From CAXBNB01 sp040151475 (GTDB lineage: Bacteria > Bacteroidota > Bacteroidia > Cytophagales > Cyclobacteriaceae), in the NCBI RefSeq assembly GCF_040151475.1, contig NZ_JBDKWG010000133.1:62001-126000 (forward strand): a stretch of 64,000 bases of DNA. The letters run 5' to 3'. Positions 28,500 through 37,647 of this stretch are shown one piece after another. The notes below the pieces were generated by a model. The model saw nothing but the letters and a program-made list of their open reading frames with translations. It had not been told where the DNA came from and made no database searches. A program made the position numbers and the translations under genes. The first letter of the stretch is position 1; the number at the start of each line of letters is the position of its first letter.

Positions 28500-31400
28500 T
28501 TATTGTACTTCCTTATTACTCTGGTAAAATAGAGCTTCGGCTGGTACTTCCTGTTTTTCAAGACCCGGCCCTTCATAATGCAGTGACAGTGCATTACCTT
28601 CGGTTCCCTGAAAATAATTAATGATAATCGGATGCAATCCTGCTTCTAAGGCTACCTCTCCCGAAATGAATTTTGCTGAATGTGAACCATCGGCATCTAC
28701 CACCAGGTCATTTCCAATAAGCACTGTGCTACCATCGTCGCTAACGGTTGCAAAGTTGTAAATACCTCTTTTCTCTACTTTGATAAACCCTGTATATCTC
28801 AAAGCAAAGTTTTCATCTCTCAATTTTGGTGCAAGTGATACCATTGGTTCTACACCTTCTTTGAGTACGCTTAATGACCCAAAATCATTAACAGACTTAA
28901 ACGCACCCTGATAATATTGATAAGAAATACCTGACACCAATCCATCCATATTTACTGATTTTTTCAAAACAGGAATTGCTACTTTAAACAGACGAGGTTC
29001 ACCTGAGACCCAGACTCCTTCATCATTTTTCCAAAAAGTGATGGCATTGACAACTGTAGAATCTGCAAGTAAGAGTTCCTTTTCATATTCCTGAGAATCG
29101 ACCGTTGGCTTAGAACCATCAAGCGTAAATACTGTTTTGCCTGTAGTGCTTTCGGATTTAATCACAACTTTCATTTTACCTTCTATAATTTCCTTACCCA
29201 CTGTAATGGCAGGTGCAGGAAAATTACGTTTAAACTTTTTGCGACGGATATCTATTATATTTTCACCTGTTTCATCGTAAATAGTGGCAGTCACTTCTGA
29301 TTTAAACTTCAAAGTAATAGGCTCATTATAAACAGTCGAGTTTTTATCCGGAACAGACCCGTCCAGAGTGTATCGTATCATTCCTTTTTGTCCTTCACGC
29401 AGCACCATTTTCAATTCCAATTCATCTACATATTCACTTTTCCCTTTGGTATCGAACATGATGGGTGCACGGGATTTCGGAGCAAAAGCAATCGAGGTTT
29501 CCAGCCAGGAACCGCAACTGCACCCTCCCCCTCCTTCCGGAGACAAAATCATTCCATCGGCAGGAATGGTACTGATCCAGCAATCAGGACGCAGACGCTC
29601 CCATTTTGATAAATCATTGCTCTCACTGTTCCACATCGTTACACTCCCGCCTCTGTAAAACAGAGACTGATCGGTACAAGCGTAACTTCCACAACCGTGA
29701 CCACCCTTAGGCATATCATTTGGCAGACGCTTGCCAGTTTGCAGGTCAAAAACAGCAGGTCTCATGATCAATTTACCTCCGGTAATTGCTGGTTTGGACA
29801 TGTGTCCTCCATGGTCACCACTGTACCAGCTCATTTCTTCTGTCCAACCTGGTTTTCCATTTTCTGCATCAAAAGTATATATATGATATTTACCACTATT
29901 GGAAGAGGACAATACCAATTTATCAGCACTGTGAACTAGGAAGAAAACGGTAATTCCGGCAACTACATCAAGTTTTTGTTCCCACAGCTTCTCTCCTGAT
30001 CTCACATCCAAAGCCACCATATAAAGCTTGTTGTTTAGTTTCTCTAAATCCAACCTTCGGTTGTCAGAACTCATTATTCTTGAATCACGACACTCTACAA
30101 AAAATGCTTTGTCGTCACTCAAGGTGATGGTAGAATTGATGATCATGCCACCTTCGTACTGCCACTGCAATTGATTGTTGGATTTGTCAAGGGAAAACAA
30201 ATTGTCGCTTGATACCTTTCGGGCCAAATCTCCCTTGATAGCGTCATACCAACTCTCTCCACCTGTAAATTCTGTATAGATATTATTTGGCTTAACTGCA
30301 CTCCCAATAATTTGTCCTTCAATATTTGCAAGATAACCCCAGTCGAATTGCTCTCCGGTACTTGTTCGTGGAGATACCACAATACTATTAACCGCCTTAC
30401 CAGTAGCTGCATCCACCTTATGACAATACTTGCCCACAGCAGTGTATAGAAAATCATCATCTGCCGACCAGTTGCTACAATCCCTTGGTACATTGAAACG
30501 TCGAAAATCAGGCTGACTGTTGGTCCAAAGGAAAGTTCCATTGTAGGAGTCTATCGCTGCAATTCTTTCTAACCCCTGAACGAATAGGCGTCCATTAATG
30601 GCCAAGGGAGAGGTTTTCCTTGCATTTCTGTCAGATTGAAAACGTGGGCCCGGACGGCCAATCCACTTCTCTTGAAAATCGGAAGTGGTAGTGGCTCCCC
30701 AGAGGCTTTCACCTCCGTAAGCCGAGTTATCCGGTTTACCATATTGATGAGACCAAACACCGGAATCTTCCAGCTTTGGTTTCTTCAATTTTGTCCAGGT
30801 TTTTTCTTCTTCATCTTGAGAATAACTTGCAAAGACAAACACCTTGTCCTCCTTGCCTGACTTATTCAACTCCGAAGAACGGATCATAACCACTCCTTTA
30901 GGAATCACCGCATCCGATATTTCCTTCTCATATTTTGACACTGACTTACTTGCCACTACCAGGTTAGCAAACTCTTTAGGTAATTTGTCCAGTTGATCAG
31001 ATGACCAAATAGATATTTTTTTACCGTAAACTCCATGTTTTAGCAATGTCAATCTCGCTCCATTCACGTACTCAGGAGACTCAACACCAATAACATGATA
31101 GCCACCTTGCTTGGCTATTTCGAAAGCCAACTCTCCACCATCAAAACCAAAAACCAAGCACATGCCTTGTGAATTATTGTCTTTCAACAATTTAGCAGCC
31201 TCCTCACTGGCTGCTTTCTGAAACTTGCTTCCGATAAACGGGTTGATATCGTCAGCTATGCTAAATTTGTGATGATTAAAAAAATTATCCAATTCAAATG
31301 CCCTGGTCACATGCTCAACACCATTTTCCTCGACAGTAATTCTATAATTATAGCTGTAGTTTTTTCTTAAACCTTTTAACTTAATTTCGTGTTCCGTTTT

Positions 31401-32930
31401 TTTCACTTCACTCTGTGCCACCTGCGACAATTCATCAACTCCATAATGTACTATAGTTGGTGAAGGCCTGAGCGTTCGATATCTAATGATAGCTTCATCT
31501 TTTTTGGTAAAATTGGCCAAAGGACTTTTCTCAAGTTGAAACCCTTTTTCAACTTCTTCGAAAAAGACTTTTTGCGCCTCTTGTAGCCTTGGTTTATTAA
31601 GCATTTTGAGTGTAGAGGTATCCACTTTCTCTGAAACCATTGCTTTATCAGAAAATATTTTACCTTCTGTTGGCCGAAAGCAATACATGTTGCCCTCATT
31701 GGTACTGGCAAAAACGGCACTGTCTGCCAAAGCCAAGCCATAAGTCATCCCGGTCACTTTTTGCTTCCACATGGTCTCACCGCTCTGAGGGTTGACCGCA
31801 TAGACCGTATCCACACCTCCAACGTATAGTGCATTACCACCCTTTACTATGCTCAACGCACCATATTTTTTATTTACCCAAAGTGTCTTTTTGTTTTTTC
31901 TATGAAAAGCAGAAATAGAGTAATCTGCCATGATATAAGCCGTGTCTCCTGAAATAACCATTCCCTTGCCATGCTCATAGCTCATTACTGATGGCTCCTT
32001 TACCATTTCGGCAGTGGAAGTCTCCATCATAAAATTCTTCTTCGAATTTGGGTTGTGGATGATATTCTTTTCAGGAGTGATCAATACAAAACACCCCCCA
32101 CTTCCCGGCAGTGTTCCTTCTTTCTCACCTGTTTTTCTTTTGAAAATTAATGGAGATATTCTTCCCTGAGGAATAATGATTTTTTCACCGGAAGAAACAA
32201 TTGGCCCTTCCATCGTCAGGTCGTTGAACTCTTTCACATACCTCCCTTCCCCTGTAGGTTTTCCCGTTTTGGCATCAACTGCACAAACATAGGATACCTG
32301 CCACGGCAACATCGAAGCGGCAAAATAGGCAGTACCTTCTTCTATGATTACACCGGTGCGTACCGGCCATCTTGATATCATTCTGTCATTGTGCAACAGG
32401 TTTTGTTCCCCTTCGGAGGGACTATATTTCCAAATCAACTTACCATCTTTGGCAGAGATACAATAAGCATATCCGTCATCAGCTCCAAAATACAACTTAC
32501 CGTCGTTGTAGGCAGGTGCTATTCTAATTGGTGCACCAGCAGGAAATACCCATTTTTCTACACCTGTCTTTACATCCAAAGCATGTAACCCATCATCAGC
32601 GGTAGAACCAAAGTACACATTGTCTCGGACAATTACCGGATGAAAAACCGGATCGTAATTCCTCATAGAGGGCAAGGCAATTACCTTGGCATAAGCATCC
32701 CATTTGGCAGGACCAAACCACGCTGGTACAGGCTCCTGCACAGAATTATACTCCCAGGCCTGGCTCAGATTTTTCACCTTGATGTTAACATTGGTGGCAG
32801 CACTCCTGTAGTTGTCTCGTTGGTACTGAGGCCAATCGTTTTCCGTTGTAACGTAGGGAGTCTCACAAGCTGAGAGTGCAAGTGTAAGGACTGCAAACAG
32901 TAAAGTAATTCTTTGAAAGTTCATCATCAA
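28500..32930 (-). CDS. Giant PQQ-type double propeller/methyltransferase-like/PA14 fusion lipoprotein
   Basis: A 1476-residue lipoprotein (lipobox LALSAC). Residues of about 30-430 form a PQQ-like propeller (LHALDVKTGVEKWVFPAG, YCISAKDGKLIWKYSP). A fibronectin-like segment at about 480-560 leads into a class I methyltransferase-like fold at about 570-720 (CLVFGFDGGELAFEIAKQGG, then VIGVES, then FANLVVASKSV). A second propeller follows at about 740-1180 (AIDSYNGTFLWTNSQPD, YMVALDVRSGEKLWEQKLD). Two chitobiase-C-terminal-like repeats come next (IRYTLDGSVPDKNSTVYNEP and VFTLDGSKPTVDSQEYEKEL), and a PA14-like domain ends the protein (about 1340-1470, YNFATVSDDGSTVLIGND). A Cys-rich GGGGCSCGSW segment precedes the CHB repeats. 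A methyltransferase fold in an exported lipoprotein is odd, since SAM is cytoplasmic, so it may be a binding domain. It starts 21 nt after the thiF-like stop. Confidence 0.88.
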   Translation of the reverse strand: MMMNFQRITLLFAVLTLALSACETPYVTTENDWPQYQRDNYRSAATNVNIKVKNLSQAWEYNSVQEPVPAWFGPAKWDAYAKVIALPSMRNYDPVFHPVIVRDNVYFGSTADDGLHALDVKTGVEKWVFPAGAPIRIAPAYNDGKLYFGADDGYAYCISAKDGKLIWKYSPSEGEQNLLHNDRMISRWPVRTGVIIEEGTAYFAASMLPWQVSYVCAVDAKTGKPTGEGRYVKEFNDLTMEGPIVSSGEKIIIPQGRISPLIFKRKTGEKEGTLPGSGGCFVLITPEKNIIHNPNSKKNFMMETSTAEMVKEPSVMSYEHGKGMVISGDTAYIMADYSISAFHRKNKKTLWVNKKYGALSIVKGGNALYVGGVDTVYAVNPQSGETMWKQKVTGMTYGLALADSAVFASTNEGNMYCFRPTEGKIFSDKAMVSEKVDTSTLKMLNKPRLQEAQKVFFEEVEKGFQLEKSPLANFTKKDEAIIRYRTLRPSPTIVHYGVDELSQVAQSEVKKTEHEIKLKGLRKNYSYNYRITVEENGVEHVTRAFELDNFFNHHKFSIADDINPFIGSKFQKAASEEAAKLLKDNNSQGMCLVFGFDGGELAFEIAKQGGYHVIGVESPEYVNGARLTLLKHGVYGKKISIWSSDQLDKLPKEFANLVVASKSVSKYEKEISDAVIPKGVVMIRSSELNKSGKEDKVFVFASYSQDEEEKTWTKLKKPKLEDSGVWSHQYGKPDNSAYGGESLWGATTTSDFQEKWIGRPGPRFQSDRNARKTSPLAINGRLFVQGLERIAAIDSYNGTFLWTNSQPDFRRFNVPRDCSNWSADDDFLYTAVGKYCHKVDAATGKAVNSIVVSPRTSTGEQFDWGYLANIEGQIIGSAVKPNNIYTEFTGGESWYDAIKGDLARKVSSDNLFSLDKSNNQLQWQYEGGMIINSTITLSDDKAFFVECRDSRIMSSDNRRLDLEKLNNKLYMVALDVRSGEKLWEQKLDVVAGITVFFLVHSADKLVLSSSNSGKYHIYTFDAENGKPGWTEEMSWYSGDHGGHMSKPAITGGKLIMRPAVFDLQTGKRLPNDMPKGGHGCGSYACTDQSLFYRGGSVTMWNSESNDLSKWERLRPDCWISTIPADGMILSPEGGGGCSCGSWLETSIAFAPKSRAPIMFDTKGKSEYVDELELKMVLREGQKGMIRYTLDGSVPDKNSTVYNEPITLKFKSEVTATIYDETGENIIDIRRKKFKRNFPAPAITVGKEIIEGKMKVVIKSESTTGKTVFTLDGSKPTVDSQEYEKELLLADSTVVNAITFWKNDEGVWVSGEPRLFKVAIPVLKKSVNMDGLVSGISYQYYQGAFKSVNDFGSLSVLKEGVEPMVSLAPKLRDENFALRYTGFIKVEKRGIYNFATVSDDGSTVLIGNDLVVDADGSHSAKFISGEVALEAGLHPIIINYFQGTEGNALSLHYEGPGLEKQEVPAEALFYQSNKEVQ

Positions 32931-32951
32931 TATGATTAAGTTTGAATACTA

Positions 32952-33689
32952 TTAACTACAGATCGGACAGTTGTCCCGCCTGTTTATTTTAGTTTTATAA
33001 AATGACATGTCACGCAAATCCATGCTCAACAAATTTCCGGATAATACTTCTCCCAACCCTGCAATAACTTTGATGGCTTCCATAGCTCCCAGGCATGCCA
33101 CCGCACCCGAAACCGCTCCAAAAACAGGAAACTCACGCTTCCAGGCTTTTGGCCAATCAGGATAAAGGCACGATAAACATGCGCTTTGTCCGGGTAAAAT
33201 GGTCATAATCTGTGCTTCCAGTTCATACATGGCACAATCCACCAAAGGTTTCTTTTGCTTTACCGCCTCTCGGTTCATTAAGAAACGTTCTTCGAATAAT
33301 GGAGCACAATCAACTATCACATCCACTTTTGACACCAACTCTGCTGCATTTTCCTCACTTACATTGGCATTGACAGTTTCAATTTCCAACCTTGGATTCA
33401 ACTCAAGCAACCGTCGTTTGGCAGAATCCACCCTTGGTTTACCCAACCACGAATCAGTCATCAGCAACTGGCGATTGAGGTCACTGGGTTTGACATTTCC
33501 GCCATGAGCCAACACCATTTTTCCAATTCCGGCTGCAGCCAGTTCATACGCTACTACACTTCCTAGACCTCCTACCCTTGAAATGAGTACGGTCGCTTCT
33601 TTCAACTTTTTTTGCCCTTCCTCTCCAAACCCAGGCACAGTAAGTTGCCACTCATAAACTGCCTTTTCTTTGTCCGTCAATTGCGTCAT
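32952..33689 (-). CDS. ThiF/MoeB/HesA-family E1-like adenylyltransferase
   Basis: A 245-residue enzyme of the family that adenylates the C-terminal glycine of ThiS/MoaD-type carriers. The nucleotide loop reads ISRVGGLGSVVAYELAAAG, with Arg at the place of the first glycine in the usual GxGGLG; the adenylation residues follow in SDLNRQLLM and GKPRVDSAKRRL, and the metal Asp in VDCAPLFEERF. Two Cys pairs (CLSC and CPIC near the C-terminus) should bind structural zinc. The likely partner, a MoaD/ThiS-like protein, is encoded 2 nt upstream. No thiamine or other molybdopterin genes are nearby, so the sulfur acceptor is unknown. Confidence 0.9.
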   Translation of the reverse strand: MTQLTDKEKAVYEWQLTVPGFGEEGQKKLKEATVLISRVGGLGSVVAYELAAAGIGKMVLAHGGNVKPSDLNRQLLMTDSWLGKPRVDSAKRRLLELNPRLEIETVNANVSEENAAELVSKVDVIVDCAPLFEERFLMNREAVKQKKPLVDCAMYELEAQIMTILPGQSACLSCLYPDWPKAWKREFPVFGAVSGAVACLGAMEAIKVIAGLGEVLSGNLLSMDLRDMSFYKTKINRRDNCPICS

Positions 33690-33691
33690 AA

Positions 33692-33970
33692 TTATCCTCC
33701 GGCTATTGGTGACATTATCAATATTTCATCGTTTTCACTCAATTCCATTGCCTGATTTGAGACTACCTGCTCGTTGTTATGGATCACCAAAATTGACTGT
33801 CTCCTGTGGTTGTTTTCGTCAAATAAAATATTCTGAAACTTTTCATTTTTTCCTTTCACTAGTTCTTTTAGCAAGTCTTCCATTTCAACAGACACTTCCA
33901 TGTCCTTCCATTCTTCTCCGGTACCTGCTTCTTTTTTCAGTTGGGCGGTATATTTTATTTTTATCTTCAT
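33692..33970 (-). CDS. MoaD/ThiS-like ubiquitin-fold sulfur carrier
   Basis: A 92-residue protein with the beta-grasp layout and a C-terminal PIAGG. The ending Gly-Gly is the site that ThiF/MoeB-type enzymes adenylate and then convert to thiocarboxylate. It begins MKIKIKYTAQLKKEAG, as MoaD proteins do, and has ELSENDEILIMSPIAGG at the end. It overlaps the ABC ATPase gene upstream by 4 nt and lies 2 nt before the E1-like gene. No MoaE is present here, so it need not act in molybdopterin synthesis. Confidence 0.88.
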   Translation of the reverse strand: MKIKIKYTAQLKKEAGTGEEWKDMEVSVEMEDLLKELVKGKNEKFQNILFDENNHRRQSILVIHNNEQVVSNQAMELSENDEILIMSPIAGG

Positions 33971-34668
33971 TTTTCAACTAAAGGCCTGTTAAATATCAAT
34001 TCATCTTTATTTTCTAAAAAATCAACTTTTTTATAGGTCGATAACTCATCGTCTTTCAAGTGTAAGACCTTATCCGCCAGATGTTCAACTTCTTCTATAT
34101 TATGGGTAATGTGCAATGCCGTAAAGGTTACTTCCTTCCTGATGTCCTCAATGAGACTATAAAGATTCCTTTTTGTTTTATCATCCAATGCACTCATTGG
34201 TTCGTCGAGGCATATAATGGCAGGGTAAAAACTCAAAGCCCTACCCAGTGCTACCCTTTGTTTTTCACCTCCACTCAAGTTGATTGGCTTTCGGTTAAGT
34301 AAATGCCCAATAGACAACAACTCTGCTAGCTCGTCAGCTCGCTTTGCCCGATCTGCTTTTGACCATTTTCTTATTTTCAATGCAAAAGCAATATTTTCAG
34401 AAACGGTCATAGTTTCAAATAAAGCACCATCTTGTGGTACAAACCCAATCTTACGTTCAGCTGGTTTTAAGAAGGTAATGTCTTTACCATCCAGCTCAAA
34501 CTTTCCGGATTTTACATTTTTCAATCCGCATATAGCTTCAAGTATGGTTGTTTTTCCTGTTCCGGTCTGACCAATCAGGCATGCATATTCCCCTGTTTCT
34601 ATGGAAAATGATAAATCATTCAATTCAAAATTACCTTGCCTGATATATATGTTCGTTCCTACGATCAT
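33967..34668 (-). CDS. Mod/Wtp-type ABC importer ATP-binding protein
   Basis: A 233-residue ATPase with Walker A GQTGTGKTT, Q-loop FVPQDGALF, signature LSGGEKQRVALGRAL, Walker B IICLDEPMSALDD and H-loop HITHN. It most resembles the ATPases of molybdate, tungstate and sulfate importers but lacks the extra C-terminal regulatory (TOBE) domain of the longer ModC proteins. Four-nucleotide overlaps with the permease gene upstream and the MoaD-like gene downstream show tight translational coupling. Confidence 0.9.
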   Translation of the reverse strand: MIVGTNIYIRQGNFELNDLSFSIETGEYACLIGQTGTGKTTILEAICGLKNVKSGKFELDGKDITFLKPAERKIGFVPQDGALFETMTVSENIAFALKIRKWSKADRAKRADELAELLSIGHLLNRKPINLSGGEKQRVALGRALSFYPAIICLDEPMSALDDKTKRNLYSLIEDIRKEVTFTALHITHNIEEVEHLADKVLHLKDDELSTYKKVDFLENKDELIFNRPLVEK

Positions 34669-35498
34669 GCCAGTCTGTGATTTTTAATTTTCTCACTACC
34701 TCCTGAAAGCCTGATAATCATCAGAATCAAAAAGCCTGCAATTATCATCAAAAGAGATACGGCAACTGCTGCTTCAATATTCCCAACAGACATTTCCAGG
34801 AAAACTGTCGTAGAAAGCACTTCGGTTTTCATCCTGGTAGCACCAGAGAATATAAGTATCGGACCAAACTCACCCATCGCCCTGGCCCAGGCCAGTGATG
34901 CGGCAGCCAATATTCCTTCTTTAGCCTGAGGCAACACAACGTACCAAAATGTTTGTCCTCTGTTACATCCCAACGTGAGTGCTACATGCTCCTGACGTTG
35001 GTTGATCCTACTGAAAGTAATGGCCATGGTACGTACCGCAAAGGCACATGCCACCATAAACTGAGCCAATATGATACTGGGAATGGCATAGGTAATAGTA
35101 ACGTATTCTTCGATAAACTTACCAGGTGCAGTTTGAAACAAAATCAACAAACTCAGACCAATGACCAATGGCGGCAAAATGATAGGAATATCTATAATAG
35201 CATCAAGAATTTTTTTTCCAAAAAAATCAAACTTTGCCAACGCATACCCAATGGGAATAGCAACTATTACTGAGATAATCATAGTTGCTGTGCATGAAAA
35301 CAAGCTCAATTTGATGGCATACTGTATTTCCTCACTTTTCAATGCCTCTAACAAATGATTCCCGGAAGTGTAAGTAAGGTCTGCCAGAATCATTCCAACA
35401 ATCAGTACGATATACACACTTCCTATTACTCCCATTATCAAATAAAACGGAAGGTCGGAGCGTACTTTAAAAGTATCTGATTGTTTGTTTTTTATCAT
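34665..35498 (-). CDS. Mod/Wtp/Cys-type ABC importer permease
   Basis: A 277-residue inner-membrane permease with about six hydrophobic segments and the EAA loop HVALTLGCNRGQTFWYVVLP that docks on the ATPase. DIPIILPPLVIGLSLLILF and ARAMGEFGPILIFSG are signatures shared by molybdate, tungstate and sulfate permeases. It overlaps its neighbours on both sides by 4 nt. The transported ion is most likely an oxyanion, judged by family only. Confidence 0.9.
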   Translation of the reverse strand: MIKNKQSDTFKVRSDLPFYLIMGVIGSVYIVLIVGMILADLTYTSGNHLLEALKSEEIQYAIKLSLFSCTATMIISVIVAIPIGYALAKFDFFGKKILDAIIDIPIILPPLVIGLSLLILFQTAPGKFIEEYVTITYAIPSIILAQFMVACAFAVRTMAITFSRINQRQEHVALTLGCNRGQTFWYVVLPQAKEGILAAASLAWARAMGEFGPILIFSGATRMKTEVLSTTVFLEMSVGNIEAAVAVSLLMIIAGFLILMIIRLSGGSEKIKNHRLA

Positions 35499-36976
35499 TG
35501 AAGAAGCTGCTTTTCAGGACTAATCCAACTGAATCCGTTAGCCAAATAAGACTGTTGAGAAGTTTCACTCGTGATTTTTTGATATAGCCTTCTTGTGAGG
35601 TATTTGTACTTGGAACTGGTGTTAATACCAATATTTTGAGTGGCAGTAGCTTCTTTCCTTTCTATCTTTACAACGGTGACTTTATCAAGAACCTGTGCAA
35701 CATTGGCAGCATATACTATAGCAGCATCTAGTGCTCCTGTTCTAAGCTGATTGACAAGCAAATCTGCTGTCGGAGTTTGAACCACTACATTTTTCATTAT
35801 ATCCTCCGTCAATCCTACTTTATCCAGCATGTTGACAGTAAGTGCTCCCAAGGCACTTTGTTTGGGATTGCAAACACCCAATTTCAATCCAGATCTTGTA
35901 AGACTTTCCAAGTCAACTATCTTTTTACTATTATCAATATCGGTAACTATAACTATGTCAGTTGATGACACATTGTTGATTTCCTGAAAAGAGTCTTCCA
36001 CCTGGTCCATAAAGGTCACATCGCAAGATAAATAAGCATCAGGCTTCTGGCCAGATCTGATTTGAGAAACCAAAATACCACATCCATTATATACCCTTAC
36101 CACTTCTACTCCTTCTCTCTTTTCAAATTCCTGAATGGTTTTGTCCACAGCCAATCTATTAACCCCACCACTATAAAATAAAATCTCTGGCTTTTCATTC
36201 CAAACATCTCCTTCTATAGGTTCATAACCTAAAGAGGAAAAAGTTGTTAAACCCTTATCACGTGCAGACAAATACCTCATGAATTTTAAAGCGGCTGTCG
36301 GGTTCTTTGTGGATTTCAATACTCCAAAGGTTACCTGTTGTGTATATTTCTGCCACTCAGGTACTTCTATGTATTCTAATTCAGGGTACTGATTGGCTAC
36401 CGCATCCCAAATAATTCCAGCATCTACTGTTCCTATTTTAACATCATTTGCCACTTCGTTCACTGTTGGCTTCATCACTTCAATGAATGGCTTAAATTCT
36501 TCCCATTCACCACTTTGAGTCAATATTTTCTTTAATACCTTGCCAATTGAGGCAGCTTCAGGATTGGCAATCGCCAGTTTGATGTCTTTATTTTTCAGAT
36601 CAGCAAGTGATTTTATTTTTAACGGATTGTTTGCTTTCACTGCAATCACTGGTTTCAAATAGGCCAAAGGTTGTGTTTCATCGAGCAATCCTTTTTCCTG
36701 TGCCTTTTGGATATAACTCTCATCTGCTGCCAGATAAAGATCTCCCTGGTTGGCAACCAATATATTTGATAGAAGAGTGCCGGAACCACCATATTGTAGA
36801 TTCACGTTCACACCATATTCTTTTTGATAAGCCTTAGCAATCTGTTCTACAGCTGGTTTCATACCTGCTGCACAATACATAGTTAGTTCTTCGGCAGCTT
36901 CTTTATTACCTTGTCCCTTACAAGCCAACAATAGTGCAATTAACATGATGTAGCTATTGCGTAGTATATTTTTCAT
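35495..36976 (-). CDS. Tandem-duplicated ModA-like substrate-binding lipoprotein
   Basis: A 493-residue lipoprotein (LLLACKGQG) holding two consecutive ModA-like binding domains in one chain. The first, about residues 30-260, shows YCAAGMKPAVEQIAKAY, LQYGGSGTLLSNI, ANPEAASIGKVLKKIL and TVDAGIIWDAVANQY. The second, about 265-480, repeats the same order with FYSGGVNRLAVDKTIQEF, RVYNGCGILVSQI, CNPKQSALGALTVNML and ALDAAIVYAANVAQV. Typical ModA proteins have a single domain of about 230 residues. Residues at the anion pocket differ between halves (Ser/Gly-rich in the first, Cys in the second), so the two may bind different ligands. It overlaps genes on both sides by 4 nt. Confidence 0.9.
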   Translation of the reverse strand: MKNILRNSYIMLIALLLACKGQGNKEAAEELTMYCAAGMKPAVEQIAKAYQKEYGVNVNLQYGGSGTLLSNILVANQGDLYLAADESYIQKAQEKGLLDETQPLAYLKPVIAVKANNPLKIKSLADLKNKDIKLAIANPEAASIGKVLKKILTQSGEWEEFKPFIEVMKPTVNEVANDVKIGTVDAGIIWDAVANQYPELEYIEVPEWQKYTQQVTFGVLKSTKNPTAALKFMRYLSARDKGLTTFSSLGYEPIEGDVWNEKPEILFYSGGVNRLAVDKTIQEFEKREGVEVVRVYNGCGILVSQIRSGQKPDAYLSCDVTFMDQVEDSFQEINNVSSTDIVIVTDIDNSKKIVDLESLTRSGLKLGVCNPKQSALGALTVNMLDKVGLTEDIMKNVVVQTPTADLLVNQLRTGALDAAIVYAANVAQVLDKVTVVKIERKEATATQNIGINTSSKYKYLTRRLYQKITSETSQQSYLANGFSWISPEKQLLQ

Positions 36977-37647
36977 ATTGTATTGATGTTTTCGGTCTTT
37001 TGGTCAATGATTATTTTTTTATTAGCATAAACTTCAGGATAATCGTCATGGGTCACCATAATTACAGTCCCTCCCTTGCTACAATATTCTTTTAATTTTT
37101 CCAGTACAATTTGTGAATTTTCAGCATCGAGATTTCCTGTTGGCTCATCGGCCAGGATCAATTCTGGTTTTTTGATCAAGGCTCGTGCCAAAGCAACCCT
37201 TTGTTTTTCCCCTGCACTCAATTCCGATGGATAATGTCTCAGGCGGTGATTTATACCAAGTTCGTCTGTCAGGTCAATCAGTTCCTGTTCACTAATCTTA
37301 TCAATTCCAATTTCATTGTTGAGTAAGATATTTTCCCTGACATTGAGATAAGGTATCAGGTGAAACATCTGAAATATGAAACCAATATTATTTGCTCTAA
37401 ATCTTATTTTCTGCTTTTCAGGTAACTCATAAAGATTCTTTCCTGAAATTTGAACTTTTCCACTAGTTGGTTGTAACATACCACCCAAAACCAACAACAT
37501 GGTTGTTTTCCCACTACCGCTTGCTCCTTTCACCAGCACAAAATCTCCTTTTTCCACACTAAGATCAATACTTCTAAGTGCCTGAGTTTGATGACCATCC
37601 TTTATGTAGGATTTCTCCAGGTTATGAAGACTTACAATCTCATTCAT
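36973..37647 (-). CDS. LolD/MacB-type ABC transporter ATP-binding protein
   Basis: A 224-residue ATPase of the LolD/MacB/FtsE group: Walker A KGASGSGKTTML, Q-loop FIFQMFHLIPYL, signature LSAGEKQRVALARAL, Walker B LILADEPTGNLD, and H-loop MVTHD. This group drives extracytoplasmic mechanotransmission or export, not import. The start at 37647 (MNEIVSL) gives the standard N-terminus and overlaps the end of the permease gene by 8 nt; the open frame extends 27 codons further upstream but inside the permease gene. Confidence 0.9.
   Translation of the reverse strand: MNEIVSLHNLEKSYIKDGHQTQALRSIDLSVEKGDFVLVKGASGSGKTTMLLVLGGMLQPTSGKVQISGKNLYELPEKQKIRFRANNIGFIFQMFHLIPYLNVRENILLNNEIGIDKISEQELIDLTDELGINHRLRHYPSELSAGEKQRVALARALIKKPELILADEPTGNLDAENSQIVLEKLKEYCSKGGTVIMVTHDDYPEVYANKKIIIDQKTENINTI

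Noticed and set aside
30143..30541. Minus-strand open frame of 132 codons
   Set aside because: It lies within the giant propeller gene in another frame and shows no recognisable motif.
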